64,000 bases of DNA from Hyphococcus luteus (lineage in GTDB: Bacteria; Pseudomonadota; Alphaproteobacteria; Caulobacterales; Parvularculaceae). The stretch is from positions 62,001 through 126,000 of the forward strand of contig NZ_PJCH01000007.1 in assembly GCF_002943565.1 (NCBI RefSeq), given 5' to 3'. Of this stretch, positions 9,690-18,705 are shown in pieces (positions within the stretch are counted from its first letter, which is position 1; each line of letters begins with the position of its first letter). The notes under the pieces were generated by a model. It saw nothing but the letters and a program-made list of their open reading frames with translations. It had not been told where the DNA came from and ran no database searches. Both the position numbers and the translations under genes were made by a program.

Positions 9690-10420
9690 CCGTTCTCTTC
9701 GCGCCACTCTTTGAATGAAACCCGCAAAGGCTCGCGCTCTTTGCGTGTCAGCAGGTGATGGACGAGGGGAATGAGCTCGTCAGGATGCGGAAGGGTCTCA
9801 GGATCCTCGCCCGGCATGGCGAGTTTGCGCATGTCGGTGCGCATGGCGCCGGGCGCGATGAGCGAGACATGCACGTTGGTCTTCGCCATTTCTTCGGCAT
9901 AGGTTTTCAGCAGCATGTCGGAGGCGGCTTTCGTCACCCCATAGATTCCCCAGTACGGTTTCGGCGCTTCGCCGCCGACGCGCGAGGACAGCCCGATCAC
10001 CCGCGCATCCGCCGACTTGCGGAGCATGGGGTCGAGGGCGCGCAGAAGCCGCCAGTTGGCCGTCACATTAAGGTCGAGCGTGTGATTCCAGACCTTGGGG
10101 TCGATGTCGGGAATCGGCGCCAGTTCGCCGAGGGAGCCGGCGTTGAGGACGAGAATGTCGAGCGCGTCGAACCGCTCCATCAGGGCGCCGGCGAGGCGTT
10201 CGATCCCGTCCCCTTCGACGAGGTCCATGGGGATCAGCGAAGCTGCGCCGCCCGCCGCCTTGATCTCGTCATCGAGCTCTTCGAGCGCGCCGGGCGTTCT
10301 CGCCAGCGCCAGGACATGCGCCCCGGCCTTGGCGAGCGCCAGGGCGATCGAACGCCCGATGCCGCGCGAGGCGCCGGTGACGAGGGCGGTTTTGCCGGTG
10401 AGGTCAGGAGCGGCCATCAT
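9686..10420 (-). CDS. SDR-family NAD(P)-dependent oxidoreductase
   Basis: Classical short-chain dehydrogenase of 244 aa with an intact catalytic set: cofactor motif TGASRGIG near residue 14, NAG (LVLNAG), catalytic Ser in GLSSRVGG, and YxxxK in YGVTK. Substrate unknown; the E. coli YciK-like group is one possibility. The ATG at 10420 follows AAGGA at a good distance; a TTG one codon earlier is less likely. Convergent with der, overlapping it by 4 bases, an arrangement also common in related genomes. Confidence 0.9.
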   Translation of the reverse strand: MMAAPDLTGKTALVTGASRGIGRSIALALAKAGAHVLALARTPGALEELDDEIKAAGGAASLIPMDLVEGDGIERLAGALMERFDALDILVLNAGSLGELAPIPDIDPKVWNHTLDLNVTANWRLLRALDPMLRKSADARVIGLSSRVGGEAPKPYWGIYGVTKAASDMLLKTYAEEMAKTNVHVSLIAPGAMRTDMRKLAMPGEDPETLPHPDELIPLVHHLLTRKEREPLRVSFKEWREENG

Positions 10421-10505
10421 CAAGTTCCTTGTTTGCCGGGCTCGCCAGAGCGCCGGGCGAAAAAGTGGGATCCGGTTTTTCGCGAACCGGCGCGACCACT
10501 GAAAA

Positions 10506-11591
10506 CTAGATCGCTGGGCGATCCTTGCTTATCGCCCGGTGGTCTAGGGCGGAAGCGATGTCGTGCGCAACCCGTTCGAATGTCGCGCTGTCGAGGGCGT
10601 CCAGACGATAACGGGCGAGGGGCTTTCCGGCGCGCCCGCGCTTGCGGCTGCGTTCATAGGCGGGATCGTAATGCTCGCGCATCAGCGCTTCGGCGAGGCG
10701 GCGCCATTGGCCCGTTTCCGCCATGGCGCGCCATTCGGCGATCTCGTCTTTGGGATGAAACGGTTTCAGCCGCTCGACCGCCGCCTTCACCGCCGCGCCG
10801 TCGCCGATGATGTCGCCATAGGCGGTGAGGAGATAAGGCGCGCGGATTTGAGGGTTGGCCTCGATGACGATGCGCGGTGCCGCCAGCATCGCTTTCCAGA
10901 GCCGTTGCGGAATTTCACAGCGGCCGATGCGGTTCGATTCCGCTTCCACAAGGATAGGTTTTGACAGATCGAACCGGCGCACATCATCGTAAAGCAGTGT
11001 TTCAAAATGTTTTTGTTCCGGCTGCGGAGCATCGGCGAAGCCGCCGAAGACAGAGCCGCGATGACTGGCGCAGGCTTCGAGATCGAGAACTTGAACGCCC
11101 TTCGCCGCGGCCGCGCGCAGGATGTCAGACTTCGCCGTGCCCGTCTGACCGTCGATCAGCACAATTGGCAAGGGCGCTTCGTTATCGCGAAGCTCGGCGA
11201 CGACCGCCCGCCGCCAGGTTTTGTAGCCGCCTTCGAGGAGGCCGCAGCGCCAGCCCACCTGGCTGAACACCGTCGCCATGGCGTTGGAGCGCATGCCGCC
11301 GCGCCAGCAATAAAGCAGCGGGTGGAAGTCGTTTTCCCTGCCGGCGAGCGCCGTTTCCAGATGCCGGGCGAGGTTGCGCGCGACATAAGCCGCGCCGACG
11401 CGCCGGGCCTCAAAACGTGATCGCGTCTTGTAGAGGGTCCCGACTTCGGCCCGTTCGGCGTCATCGAGGACAGGCAAGTTGACGGCGCCGGGCAAATGAT
11501 CTTCGGCGAACTCAGACGGCGCGCGCGCGTCGATAATCGCGTCAAAGCGGGCAAGCGTTTCCGGCCCGATATCTCGAATTTGCTCAATCAT
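10506..11591 (-). CDS. mnmH: tRNA 2-selenouridine synthase (SelU/MnmH)
   Basis: Replaces the sulfur of 2-thiouridine at the tRNA wobble position with selenium via a geranylated intermediate, using selenophosphate. 361 aa: N-terminal rhodanese domain with the active Cys in CWRGGMRS (C95), then a P-loop domain at GQTGTAKS (148-155). The P-loop carries Ala where Gly normally precedes the Lys, which is worth comparing with other members. It is divergent from selD, which makes the selenophosphate it needs, so this pair alone explains selenium use here. Both genes probably share the 78-base intergenic region with the palindrome at 11630. Confidence 0.93.
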   Translation of the reverse strand: MIEQIRDIGPETLARFDAIIDARAPSEFAEDHLPGAVNLPVLDDAERAEVGTLYKTRSRFEARRVGAAYVARNLARHLETALAGRENDFHPLLYCWRGGMRSNAMATVFSQVGWRCGLLEGGYKTWRRAVVAELRDNEAPLPIVLIDGQTGTAKSDILRAAAAKGVQVLDLEACASHRGSVFGGFADAPQPEQKHFETLLYDDVRRFDLSKPILVEAESNRIGRCEIPQRLWKAMLAAPRIVIEANPQIRAPYLLTAYGDIIGDGAAVKAAVERLKPFHPKDEIAEWRAMAETGQWRRLAEALMREHYDPAYERSRKRGRAGKPLARYRLDALDSATFERVAHDIASALDHRAISKDRPAI

Positions 11592-11629
11592 GCTCGTCCG
11601 TTAATATCGCTTGCGCGAGGGGGGAAGGC

Positions 11630-11650
11630 GTGTAGTAGAGTTTCCTACAC
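11630..11650. promoter_or_regulatory. Imperfect palindrome between mnmH and selD
   Basis: A 21-base imperfect palindrome with perfect 6-base ends, GTGTAG (11630-11635) and CTACAC (11645-11650), in the middle of the divergent mnmH/selD promoter region. It lies 20 bases before the selD start and 39 bases before the mnmH start. It has the size and symmetry of a dimeric repressor operator controlling both genes, but no known regulator is assigned. A short hairpin at the selD mRNA 5' end is the other reading. Confidence 0.45.
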
Positions 11651-11669
11651 CGGTCGCAAGGAGAATAGA

Positions 11670-12716
11670 ATGACAGCCGAGCCTCGCCTGACTTCTCTCG
11701 CACATGGAGGGGGGTGCGGCTGCAAGATCGCCCCGAATGTTTTGCGGGAGATCCTGGGCGATCTGGCGACGGGCGGGCCCCATGAAGCGCTGCTCGTCGA
11801 TGCGGCGACCAGCGACGACGCCGCGGTTTACAAGATCTCCAATGAGGCGGCGCTGATCGCCACCACCGATTTCTTCATGCCGATCGTCGACGACCCCTTC
11901 GAGTTCGGGCGGATTGCGGCGACCAACGCGCTTTCCGACGTTTACGCCATGGGCGGCCGGCCGGCCTTTTGCCTCGCCATTGTCGGCATGCCCATCGGCA
12001 AGATGGAGGGCGAGACCATCAAGCGCATTCTCGACGGCGGGCGCGCCGTCGCCGAGGCCGCAGGCGCGCCGGTCGCCGGCGGCCATTCCATCGATTCCGC
12101 CGAGCCGATTTACGGCCTCGCCGCCATGGGCCTCGTCCATCCGAACCGCATCCTCAAGAACAACGGGGCGAAGCCCGGCGACGTCCTCATTCTTGGCAAG
12201 CCGCTCGGGATCGGGGTTTTCAGCGCCGCGCTGAAACAGGAAATCCTGCCGCCGGAAGGCTATGAGGAAATGATCGCCTCGACGACCCTTCTGAACCGGC
12301 CGGGCGGCGACATCGCCGAGATCGACGGCGTGCACGCCATGACCGACGTGACCGGCTTCGGCCTCCTCGGCCATTTGAGCGAAATCTGCCGGGCGAGCGG
12401 CGTCACGGCGGTGGTCGAAGAAGCCGCCGTGCCGGTTTTCGCCATGGCGCGCGAGCTGCTCGCGGGCGGCGTCAAGACCGGCGCCAGCGGGCGCAATTGG
12501 GAAAGCGTGAAGGAGTGGGTCGAGGCGCCGCCTGACTGGGCGGAAACCTCCCGCGACATGCTCGCCGATCCGCAGACCTCTGGCGGCCTCCTCGTTTCCT
12601 GCGCGCCGGAAGCGGCGGATGGGGTGCTGGCGGCGTTCCGCGATCATGGACACGGCGCCGCAACGGTGATCGGGGCCGTGACGCAAGGCGCGCCGAAAAT
12701 CCGGATCGAGACTTAA
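11670..12716 (+). CDS. selD: Selenide, water dikinase (selenophosphate synthase)
   Basis: Makes selenophosphate from selenide and ATP. The start is the ATG at 11670, 6 bases after AAGGAG, giving 348 aa; the frame stays open upstream to 11496 but that would overlap mnmH. The active-site motif is GGGCGCK with Cys at residue 16 (codon TGC), not selenocysteine. Other marks: ATTDFFMPIVDDPF, NALSDVYAMGG, AGGHSID and TDVTGFGLLGH. Divergent from mnmH, its likely user. No selA, selB or selC appears in the window, which fits a genome using selenium for tRNA modification only, but that needs the whole genome. Confidence 0.96.
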   Translation: MTAEPRLTSLAHGGGCGCKIAPNVLREILGDLATGGPHEALLVDAATSDDAAVYKISNEAALIATTDFFMPIVDDPFEFGRIAATNALSDVYAMGGRPAFCLAIVGMPIGKMEGETIKRILDGGRAVAEAAGAPVAGGHSIDSAEPIYGLAAMGLVHPNRILKNNGAKPGDVLILGKPLGIGVFSAALKQEILPPEGYEEMIASTTLLNRPGGDIAEIDGVHAMTDVTGFGLLGHLSEICRASGVTAVVEEAAVPVFAMARELLAGGVKTGASGRNWESVKEWVEAPPDWAETSRDMLADPQTSGGLLVSCAPEAADGVLAAFRDHGHGAATVIGAVTQGAPKIRIET

Positions 12717-12738
12717 GCGAACCTGCGCTGAAAAATTC

Positions 12739-13590
12739 TTATTCGCCGGAAGGCGTCTTTTCCCTGGGAAAAACCCAAAGCAGGGCCTCGAGCGCCTCGC
12801 GATGGTAGATCGTCGAATGATCAAGATCGGGCCTGTCTGAAAAAGTCCAGTCAAGGCCGGAGACCTTTTCTTTCTGCAGTGCTTTGACGACATCAAGAAC
12901 GCCGCTTCGCATCAGCCCGCCTTCGCTGGCGAGGGCGAGATAGAGTTTGCGTTCCGCCTGCGGAAAAGCGCGCAGTTTCGCGTTCGCGCTTTCGGCGAGG
13001 CTCGCCTTGTCCCACCACAGGCTTGGCGAAATGGCGATATAGGCGTCGGCGGCATCCGGCTCGTTCAGGAACGTCTCCATGATGAAAAGTCCGGCGAGGC
13101 TTTCCCCGATCAGCGCATTCTCGCCGCTCGTTCTGTAATGGGCCGCGACATCGGGCATGACTTCCTCGCGCAGGAAGGCGCGGAAGTTCGCAACGTGGCC
13201 GTGCGTCGAGAACTCCGCAATATCGCGGGGATCGGATGAGGGCGGGGTCAGTTCGGATTGGCGGTCCACAGTTTCGACGCCGACGACAATGATGTCACGA
13301 AACATGCCGGTGATTGTCGAAAGCTGGGCGAGGCCGGAAATGTGATGGAAATCCTGCTGAAGTCCGCCGTCGATGACATAAAGCACCGGATAGCGCGCAT
13401 CGCCTTGTTCATAGGATGGCGGCAGCCAGACATTATAGGTGCGCGTCGCGCCGAGATGCGCCGATTCAATATGGCGGCTTTCGCCGATGACGATCGGCTC
13501 AACGCCGCCCGCCTTTTGTTGTGGGGGCGCCTTTTGCGTCGACGCGCAGGCGGTCATGGCGAGAAAAAACAAGGCCAGGATAAAACGCAT
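12739..13590 (-). CDS. Exported alpha/beta-fold esterase (PF00756-type)
   Basis: 283 aa. The N-terminus is a signal with a probable lipoprotein site (FLAMTAC, Cys at about 15). The rest matches the putative-esterase family that includes enterochelin esterases and acyl-ester hydrolases: IVIGESRHIESAHLG, YPVLYVIDGG, the nucleophile elbow LIGESLAGLF, and late His in DLDHSTIYHREAL. Substrate is not determined; a role in siderophore-ester hydrolysis is possible but no siderophore genes are nearby. The start follows GGAAAG. It lies 18 bases downstream of glpK on the same strand and converges on selD. Confidence 0.85.
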   Translation of the reverse strand: MRFILALFFLAMTACASTQKAPPQQKAGGVEPIVIGESRHIESAHLGATRTYNVWLPPSYEQGDARYPVLYVIDGGLQQDFHHISGLAQLSTITGMFRDIIVVGVETVDRQSELTPPSSDPRDIAEFSTHGHVANFRAFLREEVMPDVAAHYRTSGENALIGESLAGLFIMETFLNEPDAADAYIAISPSLWWDKASLAESANAKLRAFPQAERKLYLALASEGGLMRSGVLDVVKALQKEKVSGLDWTFSDRPDLDHSTIYHREALEALLWVFPREKTPSGE

Positions 13591-13608
13591 TGGCGGCTTT
13601 CCGGTAAT

Positions 13609-15096
13609 CTAAACAAGCGTGCGTCGGAGCGCGTCGGCCCAGCCGGCGAGATTGCGCGCGCGCTGCTCCGGCGCCATGGCCGGCTGGAAGCGCGCATCGA
13701 GCCGCCAGCGCTCGGCGATCTCCTCAGTATCCTGAAAAATCCCGGCCTTGAGCCCGGCGAGATAGGCCGCGCCAAGCGCCGTTGTTTCGAGAATTTTCGG
13801 CCGCTCGACGGGAAGGCCCAGAATATCGGCGAGAAACTGCATCAGCCAGTCATTGGCGACCATGCCGCCGTCGACGCGCAGGGTTTTCGCATCCGCGCCG
13901 TCGCGCGCGATGGCGGTCATCAGGTCCGCCGTCTGATAGACGACGCTTTCAAGCGCGGCGCGGGCGATTTCCGCGCGGCCCGCGCCGCGCGTCAGTCCCG
14001 TGATCAGCGCCCGGGCGTCCGGGGCCCAGTGCGGCGCGCCGAGCCCGGTGAAGGCGGGGACGAGATAGACGCCGTTATTGGTTTCGATGCTTTCGGCGAG
14101 CGCCGCGGTTTCGGCGGCGTCCTTGATGATCTGCAATTCGTCGCGCAGCCATTGCACCGCCGCGCCAGCGATGAAGATCGAGCCTTCGAGGGAATAGGTC
14201 GTCTCGCCGTCGAGGCGATAGGCGATGGTCGAAAGCAGCTTGTTTTGCGAGGCGAGGGGCTTGTCGCCGGTATTAATGAGCACGAAACAGCCCGTGCCGT
14301 AAGTGCTCTTGATGTCGCCGGGCGCAAAACAGGCCTGGCCGAAGGCCGCCGCCTGCTGGTCGCCGGCGACGCCGCAGATCGGCAGCGCGCGGCCGAACAA
14401 TTCCGGGTCCGTCATGCCGTAATCGTCGGCGCAGTCGCGCACATCGGGCAGAATATCCCTCGGCACGCGGAATTTCTCGAGCAGCGCGTCGTCCCATTGA
14501 TTTTCGTGAATATTGTAAAGCGAAGTGCGGCAGGCGTTGGTCGCATCGGTCGCATGGGTCTTGCCGCCGGTGAGCCGCCAGATGAGGAAGCTATCCACCG
14601 TGCCGAAGGCGAGCTCGCCGGCCTCCGCGCGCGCCCTGGCGTCGTCGACAGTGTCGAGAATCCATGCCGCCTTCGTCGCGGAAAAATAGGGGTCGAGAAT
14701 GAGCCCGGTGCGCGCGGCGATATGAGGCTCCGCGCCCTCTTCACGCAAGCGTTCGCAGACCTCGCCCGTGCGCCGGTCCTGCCAGACAATGGCGTTGTAA
14801 ACGGGCGCGCCGGTCTCCCGGTCCCAGACGATCGTCGTTTCGCGCTGATTGGTGACGCCCACGGCGACGACCTCGCCGGACTTTTCCGCCGTTAAAAAGG
14901 CTTTGCGCGCGGTCTCGAGCGTCGTCTTCCAGATGTCTTCCGGGTCGTGTTCGACCCAGCCGTCCTGGGGGTAGTGCTGGGGAAACTCAGCCTGCGAAAC
15001 GGCGACAATCGCGCCGGCGCTGTCAAAGACAATCGCCCGGCTCGATGTCGTGCCCTGGTCTATCGCCAGGATGTATGGCGGTTCAAACTCGCTCAT
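13609..15096 (-). CDS. glpK: Glycerol kinase
   Basis: ATP:glycerol 3-phosphotransferase of the FGGY family, cytoplasmic. 495 aa, standard length. Marks: [15 protein letters not shown] at the N-terminus, [72 protein letters not shown] and the C-terminal [15 protein letters not shown]. The ATG follows GGGAGA. No glpD, glpF or glpR is seen within the window, so it stands apart from the rest of the glycerol pathway; the esterase downstream might be co-transcribed. Confidence 0.97.
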   Translation of the reverse strand: MSEFEPPYILAIDQGTTSSRAIVFDSAGAIVAVSQAEFPQHYPQDGWVEHDPEDIWKTTLETARKAFLTAEKSGEVVAVGVTNQRETTIVWDRETGAPVYNAIVWQDRRTGEVCERLREEGAEPHIAARTGLILDPYFSATKAAWILDTVDDARARAEAGELAFGTVDSFLIWRLTGGKTHATDATNACRTSLYNIHENQWDDALLEKFRVPRDILPDVRDCADDYGMTDPELFGRALPICGVAGDQQAAAFGQACFAPGDIKSTYGTGCFVLINTGDKPLASQNKLLSTIAYRLDGETTYSLEGSIFIAGAAVQWLRDELQIIKDAAETAALAESIETNNGVYLVPAFTGLGAPHWAPDARALITGLTRGAGRAEIARAALESVVYQTADLMTAIARDGADAKTLRVDGGMVANDWLMQFLADILGLPVERPKILETTALGAAYLAGLKAGIFQDTEEIAERWRLDARFQPAMAPEQRARNLAGWADALRRTLV

Positions 15097-15268
15097 GCGC
15101 TCTCCCTTTGGCGCTTTCGATCTGGCGCTCGGACTTCGTCGTTTTCGCCCAGTCTACCGCGAGTTGCGCCGTTTCAGGAACCCCGCGGCGGCGCTCCCGG
15201 ATTTTCCGTTTTCAGCCGCCGGGAACGCTGATAGGCAGAAGACGATAAAACCTTAACGGAGGGCGGGA

Positions 15269-16159
15269 ATGAGGAATCTTTCAGGCTTGGGCGTTCTGGC
15301 GCTGGCGGCCTCTTTCATGGGGGCTTGTTCGCAAGGGGAAAAGCCGGCCGAACCGGCGGCCGAGGACGCCGCCGCAGCGGGGAATGTCGATCATCTGCGT
15401 CTTTACGCTTTCGATTGCGGACGCATCGAGATGAAGGATCTCTCGCTCTTCACGCAAGGCCATGAATATGACGGGCGGACCAATGATGCGGCGGTCATGT
15501 GCTTCCTTATCCGTCATCCCAAGGGCGATCTCCTCTGGGATGCAGGCGTTCCGGCGAGCATTCATGAGGCGGGCGAGGAGGGGATCACGTCAGGTCCGTT
15601 CGGCGTCACTCTGCCGAAGACCATCGAGAGCCAGCTCGCGGAAATCGGCCTGACGGCCGAGGATGTGGATTATTTCGCGCCGTCGCATTCGCATTTCGAT
15701 CATATCGGCGATTCAAACCGCTTCGCCGGCGCGACGCTGATCATCGACAAGGACGAGCGCGATTTCATGTTCCGCGACGAGGCGCGCGAAGACGAACAGC
15801 TTTTCCCTCTTTACAGCGCGCTGGAAGGCGCCGAAACGGTGGAGTATGACGGCGATTATGACGTCTTCGGCGACGGCAAGGTGAAGATCCTCGCCATGCC
15901 CGGCCATACGCCGGGGCATGTGTCGCTTCTTCTGCAGCTCGACAATGAGGGGCCTGTGCTGCTGTCGGGCGATCTCTATCATTTGCAGGAGTCGCGCGAA
16001 AAACGCCTCGTGCCGAAATTCAACACCAGCGTCGAAGACACGCTTTCATCCATGGACCGCTTCGAGCAGATCGCGGCGGACATGAACGCCCGCGTCGTCA
16101 TCCAGCATGTCATGGACGACTACGAAGCGCTGCCGCGCCTGCCGGGATATCTGGATTAA
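15269..16159 (+). CDS. Metallo-beta-lactamase-fold lipoprotein, AHL-lactonase-like
   Basis: 296 aa. Lipoprotein signal with lipobox FMGAC (Cys 20). The catalytic domain has the dinuclear zinc motif SHSHFDHIGD, the later His in GHTPGH, the bridging Asp in LLSGDLYH and a terminal His in VIQHVMDD. N-acyl-homoserine lactone lactonases of the AiiA/AttM type share this set and the YAFDCGRIEMKD-like opening. The lipid anchor would place it outside the cytoplasm, where it could cleave lactones. Function in quorum quenching is inferred; it could equally hydrolyse another lactone or ester. The start follows GGAGGG. Confidence 0.85.
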   Translation: MRNLSGLGVLALAASFMGACSQGEKPAEPAAEDAAAAGNVDHLRLYAFDCGRIEMKDLSLFTQGHEYDGRTNDAAVMCFLIRHPKGDLLWDAGVPASIHEAGEEGITSGPFGVTLPKTIESQLAEIGLTAEDVDYFAPSHSHFDHIGDSNRFAGATLIIDKDERDFMFRDEAREDEQLFPLYSALEGAETVEYDGDYDVFGDGKVKILAMPGHTPGHVSLLLQLDNEGPVLLSGDLYHLQESREKRLVPKFNTSVEDTLSSMDRFEQIAADMNARVVIQHVMDDYEALPRLPGYLD

Positions 16160-16164
16160 AAAGA

Positions 16165-16260
16165 GCGACTCCCCACGCTTTGAGTGTGGGGTCCGGCTTT
16201 CTTCATGTAAGGATGGGTTGCGCAAGCGATGGACCCCACGGTCAAGCCGTGGGGAATCGC
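16165..16260. repeat. Palindromic intergenic repeat, family C copy 1
   Basis: Two linked hairpins: CCCCACGCTTTGAGTGTGGGG (16171-16191) and CCCCACGGTCAAGCCGTGGGG (16234-16254), with outer ends GCGACTCCCC and GGGGAATCGC pairing over the whole element. A related short copy is at 63226-63256. It fills the space between two convergent genes and may act as a bidirectional transcript end. Confidence 0.8.
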
Positions 16261-16265
16261 ATCCG

Positions 16266-18470
16266 TCAATACCGAACGCTCACCCGCGCGCCATAGGTCG
16301 CCGGCATGCCCGGCGCGGCGACGTCCGCAATGCCGCCCGGCCCGATGAAGAAATTGCGGGTCTCGTCATAATCCGTGTTGAAAATGTTCCGTCCCCAGAC
16401 GGCGAGCTCCCAGCGTCCGTCATCGGGACCGACCGCGAGCTGCGCATTGGCGAGCCAATAATCGTCGACCGCGTAAGCCGGGCCGAGGAGCGGCAGGGAG
16501 AGCGTGTCGCGATAGGCATAATCGAAGCGCGCGCGCGCCGACCAGCCCTTTGCGACCGGCGTTTCGGCCTCGATAAAGCCCTGATAGCTGACATTCGGAA
16601 AGCCGAGATCCTCGCCCGACCGGTCCACATAAACCGCCATGCCGGAGGCGCCGGTGGCGCCCGTGTCGAGATCGGTGAAGGACGTGAATTCGCCGGTCTT
16701 GTAGCCGAGCGACTGGCCGAGCGTCAGCCACGGCGCCGGGGCGAGGATCGCTTCGAGTTCGCCGCCCCAGATTTCGCTGTCGGCGTTGACGATGCGCCCG
16801 ACGATGGCGCCGGTGGCGTCATCGAAGATCGCCGACTGCACCTGCTGGTCCTTATAGTCGTAATAAAATCCGGCGCCGTTCAGCTGCACGATGTCGCCGA
16901 AGGACGTTTTGAAACCGATTTCGAAAGCGTTCAGCTTTTCCGGGCGGAAGGGCGTCAGCGCATTGGGGTTGAGCGTGTTGTAGGCGGTGAAGCCGCCGGA
17001 TTTCACGCCGCGCGAGAAATGCGCATAGAGGAGCACGTTTTCCGCCGGCGTGATATCGACGCCGATCTTGCCGGAGAGATTGTCTGAGTTGAGATCGCGG
17101 TTTTCGCGCGCGCCGTCGACGGTCCCGTTGGCGAAATTCAACGGCCCCGTGCCGAGGGAAAAGGTGCCGAGATCGCGCAGCTTGCGGGTTTCGTCTTCGT
17201 AACGCAGGCCCGCAATCACCGAAACGAGATCGGTCAGCGCATAATCGCCATGGATATAGGCGGCCATGGTGCGCACCTTTTGCCGGTAAGGCGTCGAGAC
17301 TGCAAAGCCGGGCCCGAAGCTCGCGACGAAATCCGACTGGTAAAGTTCGTTCAAGTCTTCTTGCGAGTAATAAAGCCCGCCGACCCAGTTGAGCCGGTTC
17401 GTTTCGCCGGAAAGCCTGAGCTCGTGCGACATCACGTCGGCGCTCGACTCGAAATAAACGCCGGCGCCGCCTACGGTAAGGGCATCGAAATCGTTGTACT
17501 CCTTGCGGTTCAGCACTTCATAGGCGCCGATATAAGTGAGCTGGGCATCGCCTAAACCGGCGTTCAGGGTAAGGCTCGTTCCCCAGCCTTCATTGTTGCG
17601 GAAAGGATGCTGGTTCGTCGCGATGCCGGTCAGCGTCTCGAAGGCCGCGGACGAGCCGTAGGAGGTCTGGCGACTCGTATGAGCCATCGAGCCGTCGAGC
17701 AGGCTGTCATTGAAAAGCTGCAGCCCGAGCCCGTCGGATGTGTCGATGAAGCCATGCAGGTTGAAGAGAACCTCCACATCCGGGGCGAGGTCGGCGGCGA
17801 CAAGACCGCGCAGCGCATATTGTTCCACATCGCCGATTTTCTCGCCGGTCTCGCGATTGACCTGCCAGGCGCCGCCCTGCGCGGTCGCGCCGGAAAGCCG
17901 CATGCGGATATTTTCGTTGACGGGGCCGGAGACGAAAGCTTCCGCGTCGACGCGCCCGAAACGTCCGCCTTCAAGGGTCGCGCCCGCGGCGAAGTCATCC
18001 GTCGGCATAGTGCTGATCACTTTGATGGCGCCGCCGGTGGTGTTGCGCCCGTAGAGCGTCCCTTGCGGCCCGCGGAGGACTTCCACGCGCTCGACGTCAT
18101 AGAGAACGCCTTGCGTCATCACCGGGATCGGATAGGCGACATCGTCCACATAAACGCCGACTGTGGGCGCGTTGTTGGTGGCGTAATCGCGAAAGCCGAC
18201 GCCGCGAATGGAAAAGCTTGGCTGGCCCGAACCGAACTGATTTTCGATTTCAAGACCGGGCGAGATGTTCTCAAGCCTGTTCACCGTGTCGACGCCTTGC
18301 GCGACGAGCTCCGCGCCGGAAAAAACGTTGAGGGCGACCCCTACATCCTGCGGGGATTGTTCGCGGCGCTGGGCGGTGACGATGATTTCGTCTTTTGCGG
18401 CGTCTTGAGCGATGGCGGCGAAAGGGGACGCGCCGCCCATAAGGACGGCCAAAAAAACTGTTTTTTTCAT
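16266..18470 (-). CDS. TonB-dependent receptor
   Basis: Complete outer-membrane receptor of 734 aa counted from the ATG at 18470, which begins a clean signal peptide (MKKTVFLAVLMGGASPFAAIA). A GTG six codons earlier is the alternative. The TonB box region is DEIIVTAQRREQSPQDV; the plug has VEVLRGPQGTLYGRNTTGGAI; the barrel ends in a terminal aromatic strand GARVSVRY. This is the receptor type often annotated as FecA/CirA/pesticin-like in Caulobacter and sphingomonads. Substrate unknown. Its 5' leader carries three constant-loop hairpins (18509-18639). Confidence 0.95.
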   Translation of the reverse strand: MKKTVFLAVLMGGASPFAAIAQDAAKDEIIVTAQRREQSPQDVGVALNVFSGAELVAQGVDTVNRLENISPGLEIENQFGSGQPSFSIRGVGFRDYATNNAPTVGVYVDDVAYPIPVMTQGVLYDVERVEVLRGPQGTLYGRNTTGGAIKVISTMPTDDFAAGATLEGGRFGRVDAEAFVSGPVNENIRMRLSGATAQGGAWQVNRETGEKIGDVEQYALRGLVAADLAPDVEVLFNLHGFIDTSDGLGLQLFNDSLLDGSMAHTSRQTSYGSSAAFETLTGIATNQHPFRNNEGWGTSLTLNAGLGDAQLTYIGAYEVLNRKEYNDFDALTVGGAGVYFESSADVMSHELRLSGETNRLNWVGGLYYSQEDLNELYQSDFVASFGPGFAVSTPYRQKVRTMAAYIHGDYALTDLVSVIAGLRYEDETRKLRDLGTFSLGTGPLNFANGTVDGARENRDLNSDNLSGKIGVDITPAENVLLYAHFSRGVKSGGFTAYNTLNPNALTPFRPEKLNAFEIGFKTSFGDIVQLNGAGFYYDYKDQQVQSAIFDDATGAIVGRIVNADSEIWGGELEAILAPAPWLTLGQSLGYKTGEFTSFTDLDTGATGASGMAVYVDRSGEDLGFPNVSYQGFIEAETPVAKGWSARARFDYAYRDTLSLPLLGPAYAVDDYWLANAQLAVGPDDGRWELAVWGRNIFNTDYDETRNFFIGPGGIADVAAPGMPATYGARVSVRY

Positions 18471-18508
18471 TGGGCGTTTCCGACTCACATTGGCGAAGCC
18501 CGGCGCGC

Positions 18509-18639
18509 CCCGTTTTACTCGGGTCCCGCCGTCTCCAATGGTGTCGCGCCGACCGTCCGCCGCCAGGCGTTTTACTCGCCATACGGACGCTCCCGCCGCG
18601 CCCTGCGCCCTTAAATGAGGATCGCCGTTTTACTCGGCG
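18509..18639 (-). promoter_or_regulatory. Three constant-loop hairpins in a receptor leader
   Basis: Upstream of the receptor start, read on its strand, three hairpins share the core CGAGTAAAACG: CCCGAGTAAAACGGG (18523-18509), GGCGAGTAAAACGCC (18580-18566) and CGCCGAGTAAAACGGCG (18639-18623). Loop AGTAAAA is constant while the stem pairs differ and compensate. Centres are 57-58 bases apart. Such covariation points to an RNA structure rather than a DNA operator. GTCCG/CGGAC (18555-18559/18584-18588) also encloses the middle one. I see no matching riboswitch family. Confidence 0.65.
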
Positions 18640-18705
18640 GCGCAGTGCGCCTGCGGTTGCGCAAGCGGCGGCTTTCTTATCGGTTTTGTGACAAAAACTC
18701 AATGA

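Noticed and set aside
11601-12896. 431-codon minus-strand ORF
   Set aside because: Shadow of selD, overlapping its whole length, no motif.
13258-14895. 545-codon plus-strand ORF
   Set aside because: Shadow of glpK on the other strand; no domain.
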